A DNA stretch of 64,000 nt from Sipunculus nudus (taxonomy: Eukaryota; Annelida; Sipuncula; Golfingiida; Sipunculidae). This document shows, piece after piece, positions 48,425 through 60,700 of the stretch (position 1 is the stretch's first letter; every line of letters begins with the position of its first letter). Location of the stretch: the NCBI GenBank assembly GCA_026874595.1, contig CM049308.1:53457624-53521623 (forward strand). The letters run 5' to 3'. Under the pieces are notes generated by a model, which searched no databases, was not told the DNA's origin, and saw only the letters and a list, made by a program, of their open reading frames with translations. Both the position numbers and the translations under genes were made by a program.

Positions 48425-49787
48425 TGTGAAAATTTGAAAAAATACAGGTGGCACCACCAGTCTGCAGGTACTGATGAAACACCTTTGATCAATATGTATG
48501 CCAAAAATAATGACCATCAGTGTTGTAGTTATTGAGATGTTGCAGTTTGTTTTTATCAAATTTTCCATTATTCTGGGGGGTTATTGGGAGCCCCCCATAG
48601 CTCAAAGGATATGGGTAACAGAGACCTTATTTCAGGTTTCCATGCAGACTTTTTATGGACCTCTCAGTGTGTCAAGAATGAAGATTCTAGGTCCAGTCTT
48701 TATGATTTGTGCCCTGTTAACAGCTGTTCACATTTTTAAATTCGTAAAAAATCGAAAAATTCACGTGGCGCAACCAGTCTGCAGAAAGTGATGGAACATC
48801 TCATGATCAATACGTATGCCAAAAATCATGACCATCAGTCAAGTAGTTAATGAGATATTGAAGTTTTTGTATGAAATTTTTGACTTTTCTGGGGGGTACT
48901 TTGGGGCCCCATAGCTCAAAGGATATGGGTAACAGAGATCTAATTTATGGTTTCCACGGAGACTTTTAATAGGTTTCTCAGTGTGTCGAGAATGAAGATT
49001 CTAGGTCCAGTGGTTACGATTTGTGCCACGTTAACAGATGACAGCATCTTTAAACGTCTCAAAAATAGAGGAAAAAATTGTAAAAAAATCAAAAAATACA
49101 GGTAGCGCCACCAGTCTGCAGGAACTTATGGAACATCTCATGATCAATATGTATGCCAAAAATCATGACCATCAGTGTTGTAGTTATTGAGATATTGAAG
49201 TTTTTGTATGAAATTTTTTACTATTCTGGGGGGTACTTTGGGGCCCCTTAGCTCGAAGGATATGGGTAACAGAGACCTAATTTCTGGTTTCCAAGGAGAT
49301 TTTTCATGGACCTCTCAGTGTATCAAGAATTAAGATTCTAGGTCTAGGCTTTACGATTTGTGCCTTGTTAACAGATGTTCACATTTTTAAAGGTCTCAAA
49401 AATAGAGAAAAAAATTTGTAAAAAATCGAAATACAGGTGGCGCCACCAGTCTGCAGGAAGTGATGGAACATCTCATGATCAATATGTATGCAAAAAATCA
49501 TGACCATCAGTCAAGTAGTTAATGAGATATTGAAGTTTTTGTATGAAATTTTTGACTTTTCTGGGGGGTACTTTGGGGCCCCATAGCTCAAAGGATATGG
49601 GTAACAGAGATCTAATTTCTGGTTTCCAAGGAGATTTTTCATGGACCTCTCAGAATCCCAAGTTACAAGGTTCTAGGTTCAGCGGTTACGATTTGTGCCT
49701 CGTTAATGGACGGACAGACAGACGGACAGACGGACGACGGACAAAGAGTGATCGCTATAGCTCAGATGACTTTCAGTCAGCTGAGCT
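48425..49787 (-). mobile_element. D-family element with four about 335-bp tandem units
   Basis: The palindrome AGCTCAGATGAC...GTCAGCTGAGCT (49759-49787) and (GGAC)n are shared with B, but the body differs. CCACCAGTCTGCAG or a variant recurs at about 48454, 48772, 49109 and 49444. The last unit has the exact GGTGGCGCCACC (49436). No separate 3' terminus was found before the B palindrome at 48418. Confidence 0.7.
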
Positions 49788-49792
49788 AAAAA

Positions 49793-51646
49793 CTACTTTA
49801 TCAAATTAACTGAAACTTTACATCCACATGAAATGTGACCCAAAGATTATACATGTAGAAAATGGTATCAAACTAACATATAGCTATAGTTTGTCATCAA
49901 CAGGTGTCATTGTGTGATTATTTCATAGCAATTTACCTGTCATGGTTGAAAATTGGGTCTTAAGAAAGGTTGGTGGTTGGGACCGGGGGGTGTATCCCCC
50001 CCCCCCCCCAACGGATATGCGCCTGCAGTATCAGTTGGAACTTTTCTGATTCTTCACTGCGTTTTTTAAGGTATTCAATACTTGAGTTTACTACCAATTC
50101 TGAGGTGACTACGATGCCCCTCAATCCCTTCTGCTTTTCCAACCTTGCTTTCAAGATGCATCAATTTTTACTGCATTTCCTTCAGAATCTTTGTGATACC
50201 TCAGTTATCACTGGAAAATACTGGTACTTCACTGTAGCAGGGATTTAAGGTATCTTTATGCTTCTGTGGGCTAGCTGCCCTCCCTAAACCCCTATAGCCC
50301 CTGTACTGGCTTAGACAAGCCCTTCCAACCTGGCTTACCCCTTTTCAAGACATTGGAAATTTCAAATGTTGGCATGTATGGTAACATTGCCTGGTGGCCT
50401 GGACTCTTTGTCTCTGGGACCTGTTTTATTAGGAAAATATTATTTTTCTGATATTATTCTGATACTGAAAGGGATTTACAGGTAAATTGGAAGACATTTT
50501 TCCTCTAGCCCCTTCCACAGGTTATGATAGGGGGTTGATTGAGCCACTGTGTGTCTGTGTAAGAGATTATTTTTCTGCATGCATAAAGAACATTGAATTA
50601 ATTCTTATTTCTTCATTGCACAGCTTTTTTTATTGGAACTGAAATGCCAATTATAATTCTATTCTTGATAAATTTCAATGAGCACCACTGAGAGGATAGA
50701 ACTATATTACCATTTTTATGTACTATGTCTAAAAGGACAACAACAAACCCCATCTTCTGCCCCTTTTAAATAATGATTTTAATTTTTTAATTATATTTTA
50801 AAATTCAAATAAATATAAAAATCATTTTGATCCTATATTTTTTATTTTCATGTCTCCCTTTGTTCAAATAATTAAAGTACTATATTGTTCATAATATCAG
50901 TTGACGTACCAATTTACTTTTAGCAGTGACTGAAGGTCAATGTGAACTGTGATGCATGATACCACATCATTTTATATTACATCAGCAGGATAAGCAGCAT
51001 GATATATGAGTCATAATCTAGAGAATTAAGCCCTCACTGCAAAAACATATTTAGGCCCAAGTAGAGAATCCGGTCTTCATTTCCAAGATGGGTCTAAACT
51101 GACTAGACCGTCTCATATTAGTAGTAATCCGCACATAAGCCATGACATGGCTGATGATATGACATCGACATTCCTCTTACTTATACATTACACGAATCCT
51201 ATACATCATTACGTCCGTCCGTATACACCCACAACCTCGTCCATGTAGACCGGATTCTATACTCGCTCCCATATTTATTCACCATTTATTTATTTTACCT
51301 GCGACTAAGCTTTAAATGGCACTTTGTATCATGACAGGAAATCGAGGATCTGACAATGGCACTTCTTGGCAAATTGGTGGTCCGTCGTGTTCCTGTAATT
51401 CTCACCAGTGATGACAACATTTGTGGTAAAACATTCTCTGTGACACTAAGGGCCCCTTAAAACAAATATAAATTAAACTTACATTCAATCAGTGTCTGAA
51501 GGCATATTTCTGCGCAAGGAAATGTGTGAAAACAACCAAAAACTTGAAAATCTGATGAAGAGCGAAGCACTCAATAGCAAATTATTTATATAAAGTCTAA
51601 TTATTGTTGCTGATATAAGGGGCACTGCATCCTTGACCTTTCCAAT
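49793..51646. other. COA4 upstream flank, no gene recognised
   Basis: Only short homopolymers (C run near 49998-50010) were noted. The COA4 promoter should lie close to 51600, but no core element is clear. Confidence 0.3.
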
Positions 51647-51769
51647 ATGACTGCGTCCATGGGACATGACCGCAGTAAAACTAAACCAACAGAGGACGAA
51701 GAAGAAGACGATCCTGTCGAAAAAATGATCAGAAAAACCGGATGCATCGAACTTCATTACAGTGTTCAG
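51647..51769 (+). CDS. COA4: COA4 exon 1
   Basis: ATG at 51647; 41 codons ending GCIELHYSVQ, donor GTCGTT. A second in-frame ATG lies four codons downstream; the first is preferred only because it is upstream. Confidence 0.92.
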
Positions 51770-54700
51770 GTCGTTTTTCAATTATCTTTAAATATAATGC
51801 TTTAATGGCACGAGTACTGAACACCTATGACGCCAGAAAATGTGTATGTTGAGGTGTCGCATAAACTGTTGCATTTCTATCTTTTCCCATCCTCAGAATT
51901 TAGGCACGACTATAGAATAACTCGCGCACCTCTCTTAGAAATGACACTTGTGTAAACAGGAAACGCTTTTATATTTAGCTGCATGTATCTTGAATTTACC
52001 ACTTAATTGTACTGGCCTCATACTTCTTCATTATATGCATTTTTATCATCAATTCGTCCGTCTGTATACGCACATACCTTGTCAAGGCTGTGTGAGTGAT
52101 TCTATAGTTGCTCCAGAAATTACCCAGTTGGATTTAATTCACATCTGAAGTTATTTAGGCGCAACTATAGAATCATTCACACACTGTATGGGCGTATATA
52201 TATGGAATGAAAGGAATGATATTTAACGTTACTCACCATGATAAATGTTAAAGCTAGAGACTATTTTCCAAGGATAATATTCAAGGATATAATTTTATTT
52301 AAACAAAATTTAACTGTATACCTGATATAAGATCAGAAACTTGTAATTTTTTAAGTCATTACCATAAATATAAAACCAGTATCTTAAATTTTGCCCAACT
52401 TTTTACCATGGCACGTTTTTTCTGGTTAGTTCTGTTGATCTAAATTTTACAACATGTACACATAAATACTTAATCTGTTTAAAGCTGAAATTTAAAAATA
52501 AAAGCTAAAGAATTAGGCTAGTTATTGAATTTTTTTGGGAGGTATTATTGTATTCACTTTCATGGTCAAGCTGCAAGCAGCCCACTACTGGTTCTTGGAG
52601 ATCAGCTATGCTATGATACCTGATTGGTAATGGGTCACTTGGGGAGATTCCCTGCTGTCACAGGTGTACAGTTATTCCTATGTCAAGTTTTATTTTCAGA
52701 TATTTGTTGATATGTTATAAGATAAATTTTGGTGGAAAAAAATATGTTTGTATGCATACTGTTGTGTTATCTGACAAAATTAGATAAATATGATTACACA
52801 ATTAAGAATTGTGAATCAACTTACCGTATTTACTCGTGTATAGGACGACCCCGTGTATAAGACGACCCCCCCCCCCCCAATTTTAAGCCTCAAATTTGGG
52901 TACAAATTATTTTTTAGCACCATGGATCTGTCAGCTACTGAATCACTATGTGTCAAGATCATGTAAACCGATGATTAAACTGGGCTATTATAACATTTCA
53001 TTCTTCAAATGTTCATTGGTATATTTCTTTTTATTAGTAAAAAAGTGAAAATAGGAAAGTTAAAAAGAAATGTATGATGGAATAGACCAAAACAGGATTT
53101 TATTAAATATATAAAACAATGTGTATATACAATTCAAAATGATGTCATAAAAAAACACCAGATAAAAATAAATTAGGCACTGAATTAAGCACTGATGAAT
53201 TTCTGTGGTTGCCTAAACTGAAAAACAAAATGATAAAAAATTCAAAAGCTGTAATGCTATGAAAGTATTTTTAATACTATTTATAATCAATTAAATATTG
53301 TCAAAGTACTATAAATATTGCAAGCTGTTAACTAAATATGAAAAGCAATAAATTATAACTTGCATGAAGGATTTTTTTTTTTGGTTTTCAGTCAAACTTA
53401 ACATACAAAAAATATGTGTTGATACAAAATTTCAAATTGATGTAGGTAAGAGATTGCATATAGACGACATTAAGCACTGAATTAAGCACTATGGTTTGCA
53501 GGCTTTGGGGCTGCAGGAATCGACAATTCAACTTGAAATCATAAATGATGACTTCAACACCTGTGATGATATTAACGTACTTACAAAGCGATTAACTGAA
53601 ATAACCATCATCAAAGCACTTAACTACCGGAAAATGGCTATAAACACGTCACACTTGAAAACAAAATTACATGCAAATGTTCTTTCATCATAAATGGCTA
53701 ACACACTGTTAAACTTCAGCCAAACTTCTGACAAACACTGAGTTCAGAAGCCTCCAAAGTCTGACTGATCATTAGCTGCATTAAATGCGGCGGTATCCAG
53801 GACCCTGAAAACCGCCACATAAAAGCTTCAGAGTAAACTGGAGAACTACAAACCCTTGTCGGAAAAAAAAATCGTGTAAAATCAATAGTGCGTTTATGAC
53901 AAGGAAACTTTAAGTAATCTAAGGGAGATATAGTACTTTATTCGAATGACCAAGAAATTCAGCTAAATATTATGTTTTAGTATGTAAACAAGACTCACTT
54001 TTGAAACTTTGTAACCCTTGCGCTTGAAACTGTCTCAGAATCTGAAACAATGAACTGCGTGACCTTTGCTCGCTGATCCAACACGGCCCGTTACCACTGG
54101 TTACACAGGCGGCTGCCGGCCAGCCGTGGCAGGGGGGAAACCCAGAGCAGACATCGTTCCCCGTGTATCACCGTTTATTAGGATAATACATATTCTTCTA
54201 ATCAACATTTAAAGTGGACAAACACTGTCTAAGTGGTATGTTATATGCGCATTTGAGAATAACGGCCTGGTGAGTCCGGCATTGCTTGACAGCGGCCTTG
54301 ATGGCGGGGGTCAGGTGTCCCCGGAACTGGTCCCACACGAGCAGACATCGTTTCTTCAGAAGCGTGACCGTCATCACAAGTTGATCAAAGCTGTCACTGA
54401 TGAATTGTTTACTCGTTTAACCAAACATGTGCGCTACATTAATTATATTCTGTAATAATTAATCATACTTTCTTAATGTTGTATGTTTGTCAGCGAGATT
54501 TGTTAAATATATTATTTATATTGGAACCAATTTGCTTTGATAATAATTTTTATACAACTGGTATCATGTTGAGAATGAAAATGGGAATTTATTAGCTCAT
54601 CGTTGAACTGGGCGTGACCGGTGTCGTTTAGGTTACCCGTCAGGACGCCTGGCGAAAGCGAAGGACGACCGCAATATTGTATATTCTTTTTCAGTAATAC

Positions 54701-57700
54701 GGAATATTAAACCATGACAAGATAAAAATATGTGAAAAATACGATCGACATACAAGATTTAAAATTTGTAATTATTACACTGCGGACGATTTGCATATCA
54801 GCGTGCCTTTTTGGGGAATGTTTATAGTTTATTGTTGGGCCAGGGGTATTTGCGGGGAGGTTACATGTCGGCCCGCTTGTAAACACAAGTCATGCATGCT
54901 ACGGCGCTGGTATGACACATTTTGTAAAGCGAGAAGGACAAACATCACACGTTTCTCTTAAAATAAAACATGTGATGTGCTTCATAAACATAATATCAGA
55001 CAAAATAAAGAAAATAATAAATACATTTCTTAAATAAACACGCTTGTTTGTTACCAACGCATCAGTGGGCGATATTTACCGGCAGCTTTCACAGTCAACC
55101 GAATAAGGTCTCTTTGATTTAGGCAAGCCGAGAGAAACCACCATATCAAAGGGGATTCTCACACCTGAAACCTCCACTGATCAGGTAATCCGTGCCCTTG
55201 TCCTTTTGGTGACCGTCGTAACAAGGTGATCAAACCTGTCACTGATGAGTTGTTTACTCGTTTGTTTAACCAAACATGTGCGCTACATTAATTAAATTCC
55301 GTGAAAATTAATCATACTTTCTTAATGTTGTATGTTTGTCAGCGAGATTTGTTAAATATATTATTTATATTGGAACCAATTTGCTTTGATAACGATTTTT
55401 ATACAACTGATTTCATGTGGAGAATGAAAATGGAATTTATTAGCTTATCGTTGAACTGGGCGTGACTGGTGTCGTTTAGGTTACCCGTCAGGACGCTTGG
55501 CGAAAGCGAAGGACGACCGCAATTTTGTATATTCTTTTTCAGTAATACGGAATATTAAACCATGACAAGATAAAAATATGTGAAAAATACGATCGACATA
55601 CACGATTTAAAATTTGTAATTATTACACAGCCGACGATATGCATATCAGCGTGCCTTTTTGGGGAATGTTTATAGTTTATGGTTGGGCCGGGGGTATTTG
55701 CGGGGAGGTTACATGTCGGCCCGCTTGTGAACACAAGTCATGCATACTACGCCGCTGATATGACAAATTTAGTAACGTGAGAAGGATAAACATCATACGT
55801 TCTTCTTGTAATAAAACATGTGATATGCTTTATAAACATTATATCAGACACATAAAAAAAGAAAATAAATACATGTCATTACTAGAATCTGTGTACGGAC
55901 GTTTTAAGGCTTGTGTTCTACCGACGCAGCACTGGTTGATATACTTACCGGTATCTTGTTTATCATTTTCGGTGAGGTTCAGGTGACTGAAAAACTTGTA
56001 CCCGATAATAGGACGACCCCCCCACTAAGCCCTCCAAAATTTGGGAACCAATTTGTCGTCCTATACACGAGTAAATACAGTATATATTCAGATATACATG
56101 TATATGTTAACTTGGAAAATAATCTAAATTATATATTTGAAAAAAATTGATGTAATAAAAAAATGAGGATCTAATGCAAACATTTGTTCATTATCTTCCT
56201 GCCTGGGCAGAATGGGAAATAAGTGATTTGCTTTGTTTGTCCTCTATGTATATGCATAGGTGTTGTAATTCCCACCATTCCCCTAATCCCCTACCATTAA
56301 GTCCTTGCACCTGTGCACTGGGGACATTAGTTTTATTGCAAATGTGTAAAATTGATTAAATATAAAAAAATAGTATCAGATCTAATTGAAACATATATGC
56401 TTGCCTCAGGAGAATGGGACATTAATTGATCAGCTCTGTTTGTCCATCATCTCTCTGTTTATCACTTTATATATATTAATTATGAACTTGTTTCCAATAT
56501 AAAGCACTATTGAAATAACTTTCATATGTTTTATGTATATGGTTTAGGCTATTAATGTCTGGAAATTGAAAGCAATGTGTTATATTTCAAATGTATACAA
56601 TTTATAAACTTGAAAACAAGGCCTACAGGCCTAATGCGAACCTGTGCAATGAGATTACACCAGGTATAATGCTTCAATGCTGGACCATTACTTTTCAAGA
56701 ACATGTGTAACATGTATATGAACAATGCAAATACTAAACACTTAGAACAAGAAACAATTAAACAAACATCACTGCTGCAATTCTGGCATGGGTGCACACA
56801 ACACAAAAACTAGAATATGGGTAATCAACAAGCGACTACTTGTATCCTCCAAAATCGAAGTGGGAAAGGGTTAAGTGAGGCATGGATTGAGTGGCAAGGG
56901 AAAAAAGAGTGAGGTGTGTTGCATAATAACCTGGAAGTCTGCAGCCGAAATATGTATGTAGGTTGCGCCACCTATGACAAAATCCAGAAAGCTGTCCAAG
57001 ATGTATAAACATGCAAAATTTTAGGCAGATAAGTCAAACCACTACTGAGATATGAGTGATTTTAGCCAATGGCAGACAAACAGATGGACACTGTGCAAAA
57101 ATGGTGGCAGGTGGCGCCACCAATTTTGTGTATGATTAAGAGATATGTGAGATCTATACACATGCAAAATTTCAGGGGGATATGTCAAACCAGTCCTGAT
57201 ATGTAAGCCTGAATGTGTGCAGCGTATACATAAATATAGGTGGCGCCACCTGCCACAAAATCGAGAAAACTATCCAAGATGTATAAACATGCAAAATTTT
57301 AGGCAGATAAGTACACACCACTACTGAGATATGAGTGATTTTAGCCCACAGCAAACAAACAGATGGATGCTGTGCAAAAATGATTGCAGGTGGGGCCACC
57401 AGTTTTGCGTATGATAAAGAGCTATGGGAGATCTATACACATGCAAAATTTTGGCCCAACTGGTCAAACAGTTCCTGAGATATGAGCTTGGATGTCTGCA
57501 GCTTAGACGTTAACGTAGGTGGCCCCACCTGTCATAAAATCAAGAAAGCTATCCAAGGTGTATAAACCTGCAAAATATCAGGTGGATAAGTCAAACCACT
57601 GCTGAGATATGAGTGATTTTATCCCAAGGCAGATGAACAGATTGACGCTGTGCAAAAATAGTTGCAGGTGGCACCACCAGTTTTGCGTATGATAAAGAGC

Positions 57701-60700
57701 TATGGGAGATCTATACACATGCAAAATTTTGGCCCAACTGGTCAAACGGTTCGAGATATGAGCTTGGATGCCTGCAGCTTAAACGTGAATGTAGGTGGTG
57801 CCACCTGTCATAAAATCAAGAAAGCTGTCCAGGATGTATACACATGCAAAAATTCAGATGGATAAGTCCAACCAGTGCAGAGATATGATCGTTTTTATCC
57901 CAAGGCAGATGAACAGATGGACGCTGTGCAAAAATGGTTGCAGGTGGCGCCACCATTTTCAGTGTATGTTATAAAGCTTTCCAAGGGCTACATTTGTGCA
58001 AAATCTTTAGCCTTATCGGTCAACCGGTTCCTGAGATATGTAGAATTATGTGTTGAAACAGACGCACAAATGGACGCTGGGCAGAGAGGAAAGGTCAGAG
58101 GTCAACCAAAAATGAGGGCGCAGCAGTTCACATGTGACCGATCATAATTCGGAATTTTAAAAATTCTACCCAGTGGTTATGGAGGAGTTTTTCTGAAACC
58201 TATGCCGCGATGGCGGCAGCGTCGGCATCTGACTGAAAACTCTGTTTTGGCGGATACAATGATTGTAGCTGGCACCGCCAGTCTTATATACAACAAAGAG
58301 ATATATAAATATGCCCAATGTCAGACTGATATGTCAAACCCCTTTTGTGAAATAAGCAGGGACATAAACTGTGCAAAAATTATTGAAGGTGGCGCCACCA
58401 GTCTTGTTCACTATAAATATGTATAAACATGCCCTGCTGGCACCACCAGTCTTATATACAACAAAGAGATATATAAACATGCCCAATTTTAGGCTGATGT
58501 ATCAAATTCCTATGTAGAAATAAGCAGGCGCATACACTGCAAAAGTCAGTGTAGGTGGCACCACCTGTCTTGTAAATGAAAATACCATCAAAGACGCATA
58601 GACAGGTCAAAATATCAGTCCAATACATCAAACTTCCCCATAGTTTGATGCACTAGGCTGACAAGGCTTAGGTGATTCAGGCAGTTGCCCCCGAGTGACC
58701 TGTGAAAAATTACTGCCTCAAGCTACTGCCCTGAGTGAACTCTTGACCTGCACCTGGTTAGACTGAGTGAACTTTTGACCTGTACCTGGCTGCACTGAGA
58801 GAACTCTTGACCTATTGCATAATCTGACACAGTTGGCAGTCTGCCAAAGCTATAAATAGATTCAGGCTGAACTTTGGTGCCAAATATGATGTATGGAGCA
58901 GTCTGCCAAAGCTATAAATAGAATGCAGCTACTGCACTGAGTGAACTCTTGACCTATACCTGGCTGCACTTCTTCCAATCCTGGCACTGTGCCAAAACTA
59001 TTTATAGAGCTGACATCATCTTGGCTATTGGCCAACATCAAGGCGCTGGCAATCTGCCAATGGTAAACCAAGTGCTGCCATCTGTACACAAAAGTGGTCC
59101 TTACTTGAAATAACTTTGAAATTTATTTTCCCAATACAAAATGTTTTCAGCTGACTTTTTATAAAAAAGAAATCAGGAATATATGTAAAATTATTATGGA
59201 TGCATACTGAATGCAAAATTAAAATACAGATATATCTCATTGATGGCAAATTCTTGAATAAAGTTGAGTAGGGATACCAATAATTTATAATCCACATACA
59301 GTTGTCTTTATATAGCCTCAGAGAGCTGAATATCCATGATTGTAACATTGCCTGGTATGATGAATAACATAAATCTAAATTTGTTAAAGGCTTTTAAAAA
59401 AACTTTCTTCTCAATATTAACCAAAGATAACTTTAAATCTAAATGTTTAGTGGCATGATGTAATAGATGCTGATAAACTAGTGCCAGGCTAGATGTAGCA
59501 TCATAACACAGCTAAAATATTTGGTAAAATGACTAAAATCATTCTCCATAATTCAGCCAAAAATCATTCATGTGAAACCATTAATGACAATTATTATAGG
59601 AATTATTGTAGGGATTATTCTTGTAAAATATTTAACAAAATGGCTTCAGTGGCATCAGTTGAAAAACGTTTTGCAGGTTTATAACTCATATAGGAAGATA
59701 CAGCAAACTGGCTAAGTTCAGCTTCCACTAACTCAGCCAAAAAGCACTGAACCAAAACCATTTGAACAAACTTGAATTATCAACATCTGAGGATAATTAA
59801 TGTGTGAGATTTAAGAATTTGGCCCAGTGGTTTTTAAAAAGAAGATCTTTGTAGCCACTGAGCTAAAATGGCCTGTTATGGCATATGACTAAATTTAGCT
59901 TCCCATAACTTAGCCAAAAGTCACTGAAAAGAGACCATTTGAAAAAACTTCAGAAAGCACTACCCTAGGATCATTTCTGTGCGATATTAAACATTTTGGC
60001 CATATGGTTTCAGAGAAGAATTTTTTTGTAGCCCTCAGTGTGATACAGGCACTGATGACCCCGTACAAAAAAAGGCCGATGCAGGTGGTGCCACCAATAC
60101 CTCAATTTCAGATATGACCTATGTGACCAACATTGGCAAAAAATTTGGTGATGATAGCTCCAGTCGTTTCTGAGATTTAAAGTTTAATATGCTTTTTTGC
60201 ACAGTTAACAAAGTTCAACCTCCTGTATCTAGGCCTAAATTCTCAAAACTGGAAACATTCGAACAAACTTGTGAAAGATGGTTCCAGGGATCATTTCTGT
60301 GAAATATTGGACAATTTGGCTGGACAGTTTCAGAGAAGAAGATTTTTAAAGCTTTTTCAGCTTTTTCCCTAAAAATTCTAAGAAAATGCAGTTAGAAAAA
60401 AAATAAACAAAATCCAATATAGTTTTTGGGATGACTTATTATTTGCGCACCATCGCATAAGCTCACAGGTTAGCTAACAATTTGATAAAATATAAAAATG
60501 AGGATCTGATGCAATCATTTGTTCACTATTTTTCTGCCAAGCAGCACAGGAGATAAAGGGATAAGCTTTGTTTGTCTACCTGTCAGCCTGTCCATTTTCA
60601 AATATTCAGCAGCTCATTTTTTTCCGGTTAGCACTGTTGAATTAAATTTTATATCCTGTATGTAAATGCAGAGATGTTGTAATTCCAACCATTCAGCCCC

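Larger units (their letters stand above)
52822..56083 (-). mobile_element. decayed pogo-like DNA transposon with TIRs and TA target site
   Basis: CCGTATTTACTCGTGTATAG (from 52824) and the reverse complement of CTGTATTTACTCGTGTATAG (ending 56081) form terminal inverted repeats with one mismatch, flanked by TA on both sides. On the minus strand 54343-54284 reads LLVWDQFRGHLTPAIKAAV, a block of the DDE_1 catalytic domain of pogo/Tigger transposases, and a frame ending at 53744 reads like a short C-terminus. The rest is not open, so the element is not autonomous. Internal 0.7-kb segments are duplicated. Confidence 0.8.
52215..56560 (+). mobile_element. B-family element split by a pogo-like transposon
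   Basis: B body (AAAGCTAGAGACTATTTTCC, TTTTACCATGGCACGTTTTTT) runs to GAATCAACT at 52821, and resumes at TATATTCAGATATAC (56081), exactly as in the uninterrupted B copy near 4045. The B start and tail are missing or decayed. Confidence 0.7.

Noticed and set aside
51485-51781. 98-codon minus-strand frame
   Set aside because: Shadow on the opposite strand of COA4 exon 1, which has clear family similarity and correct splicing.
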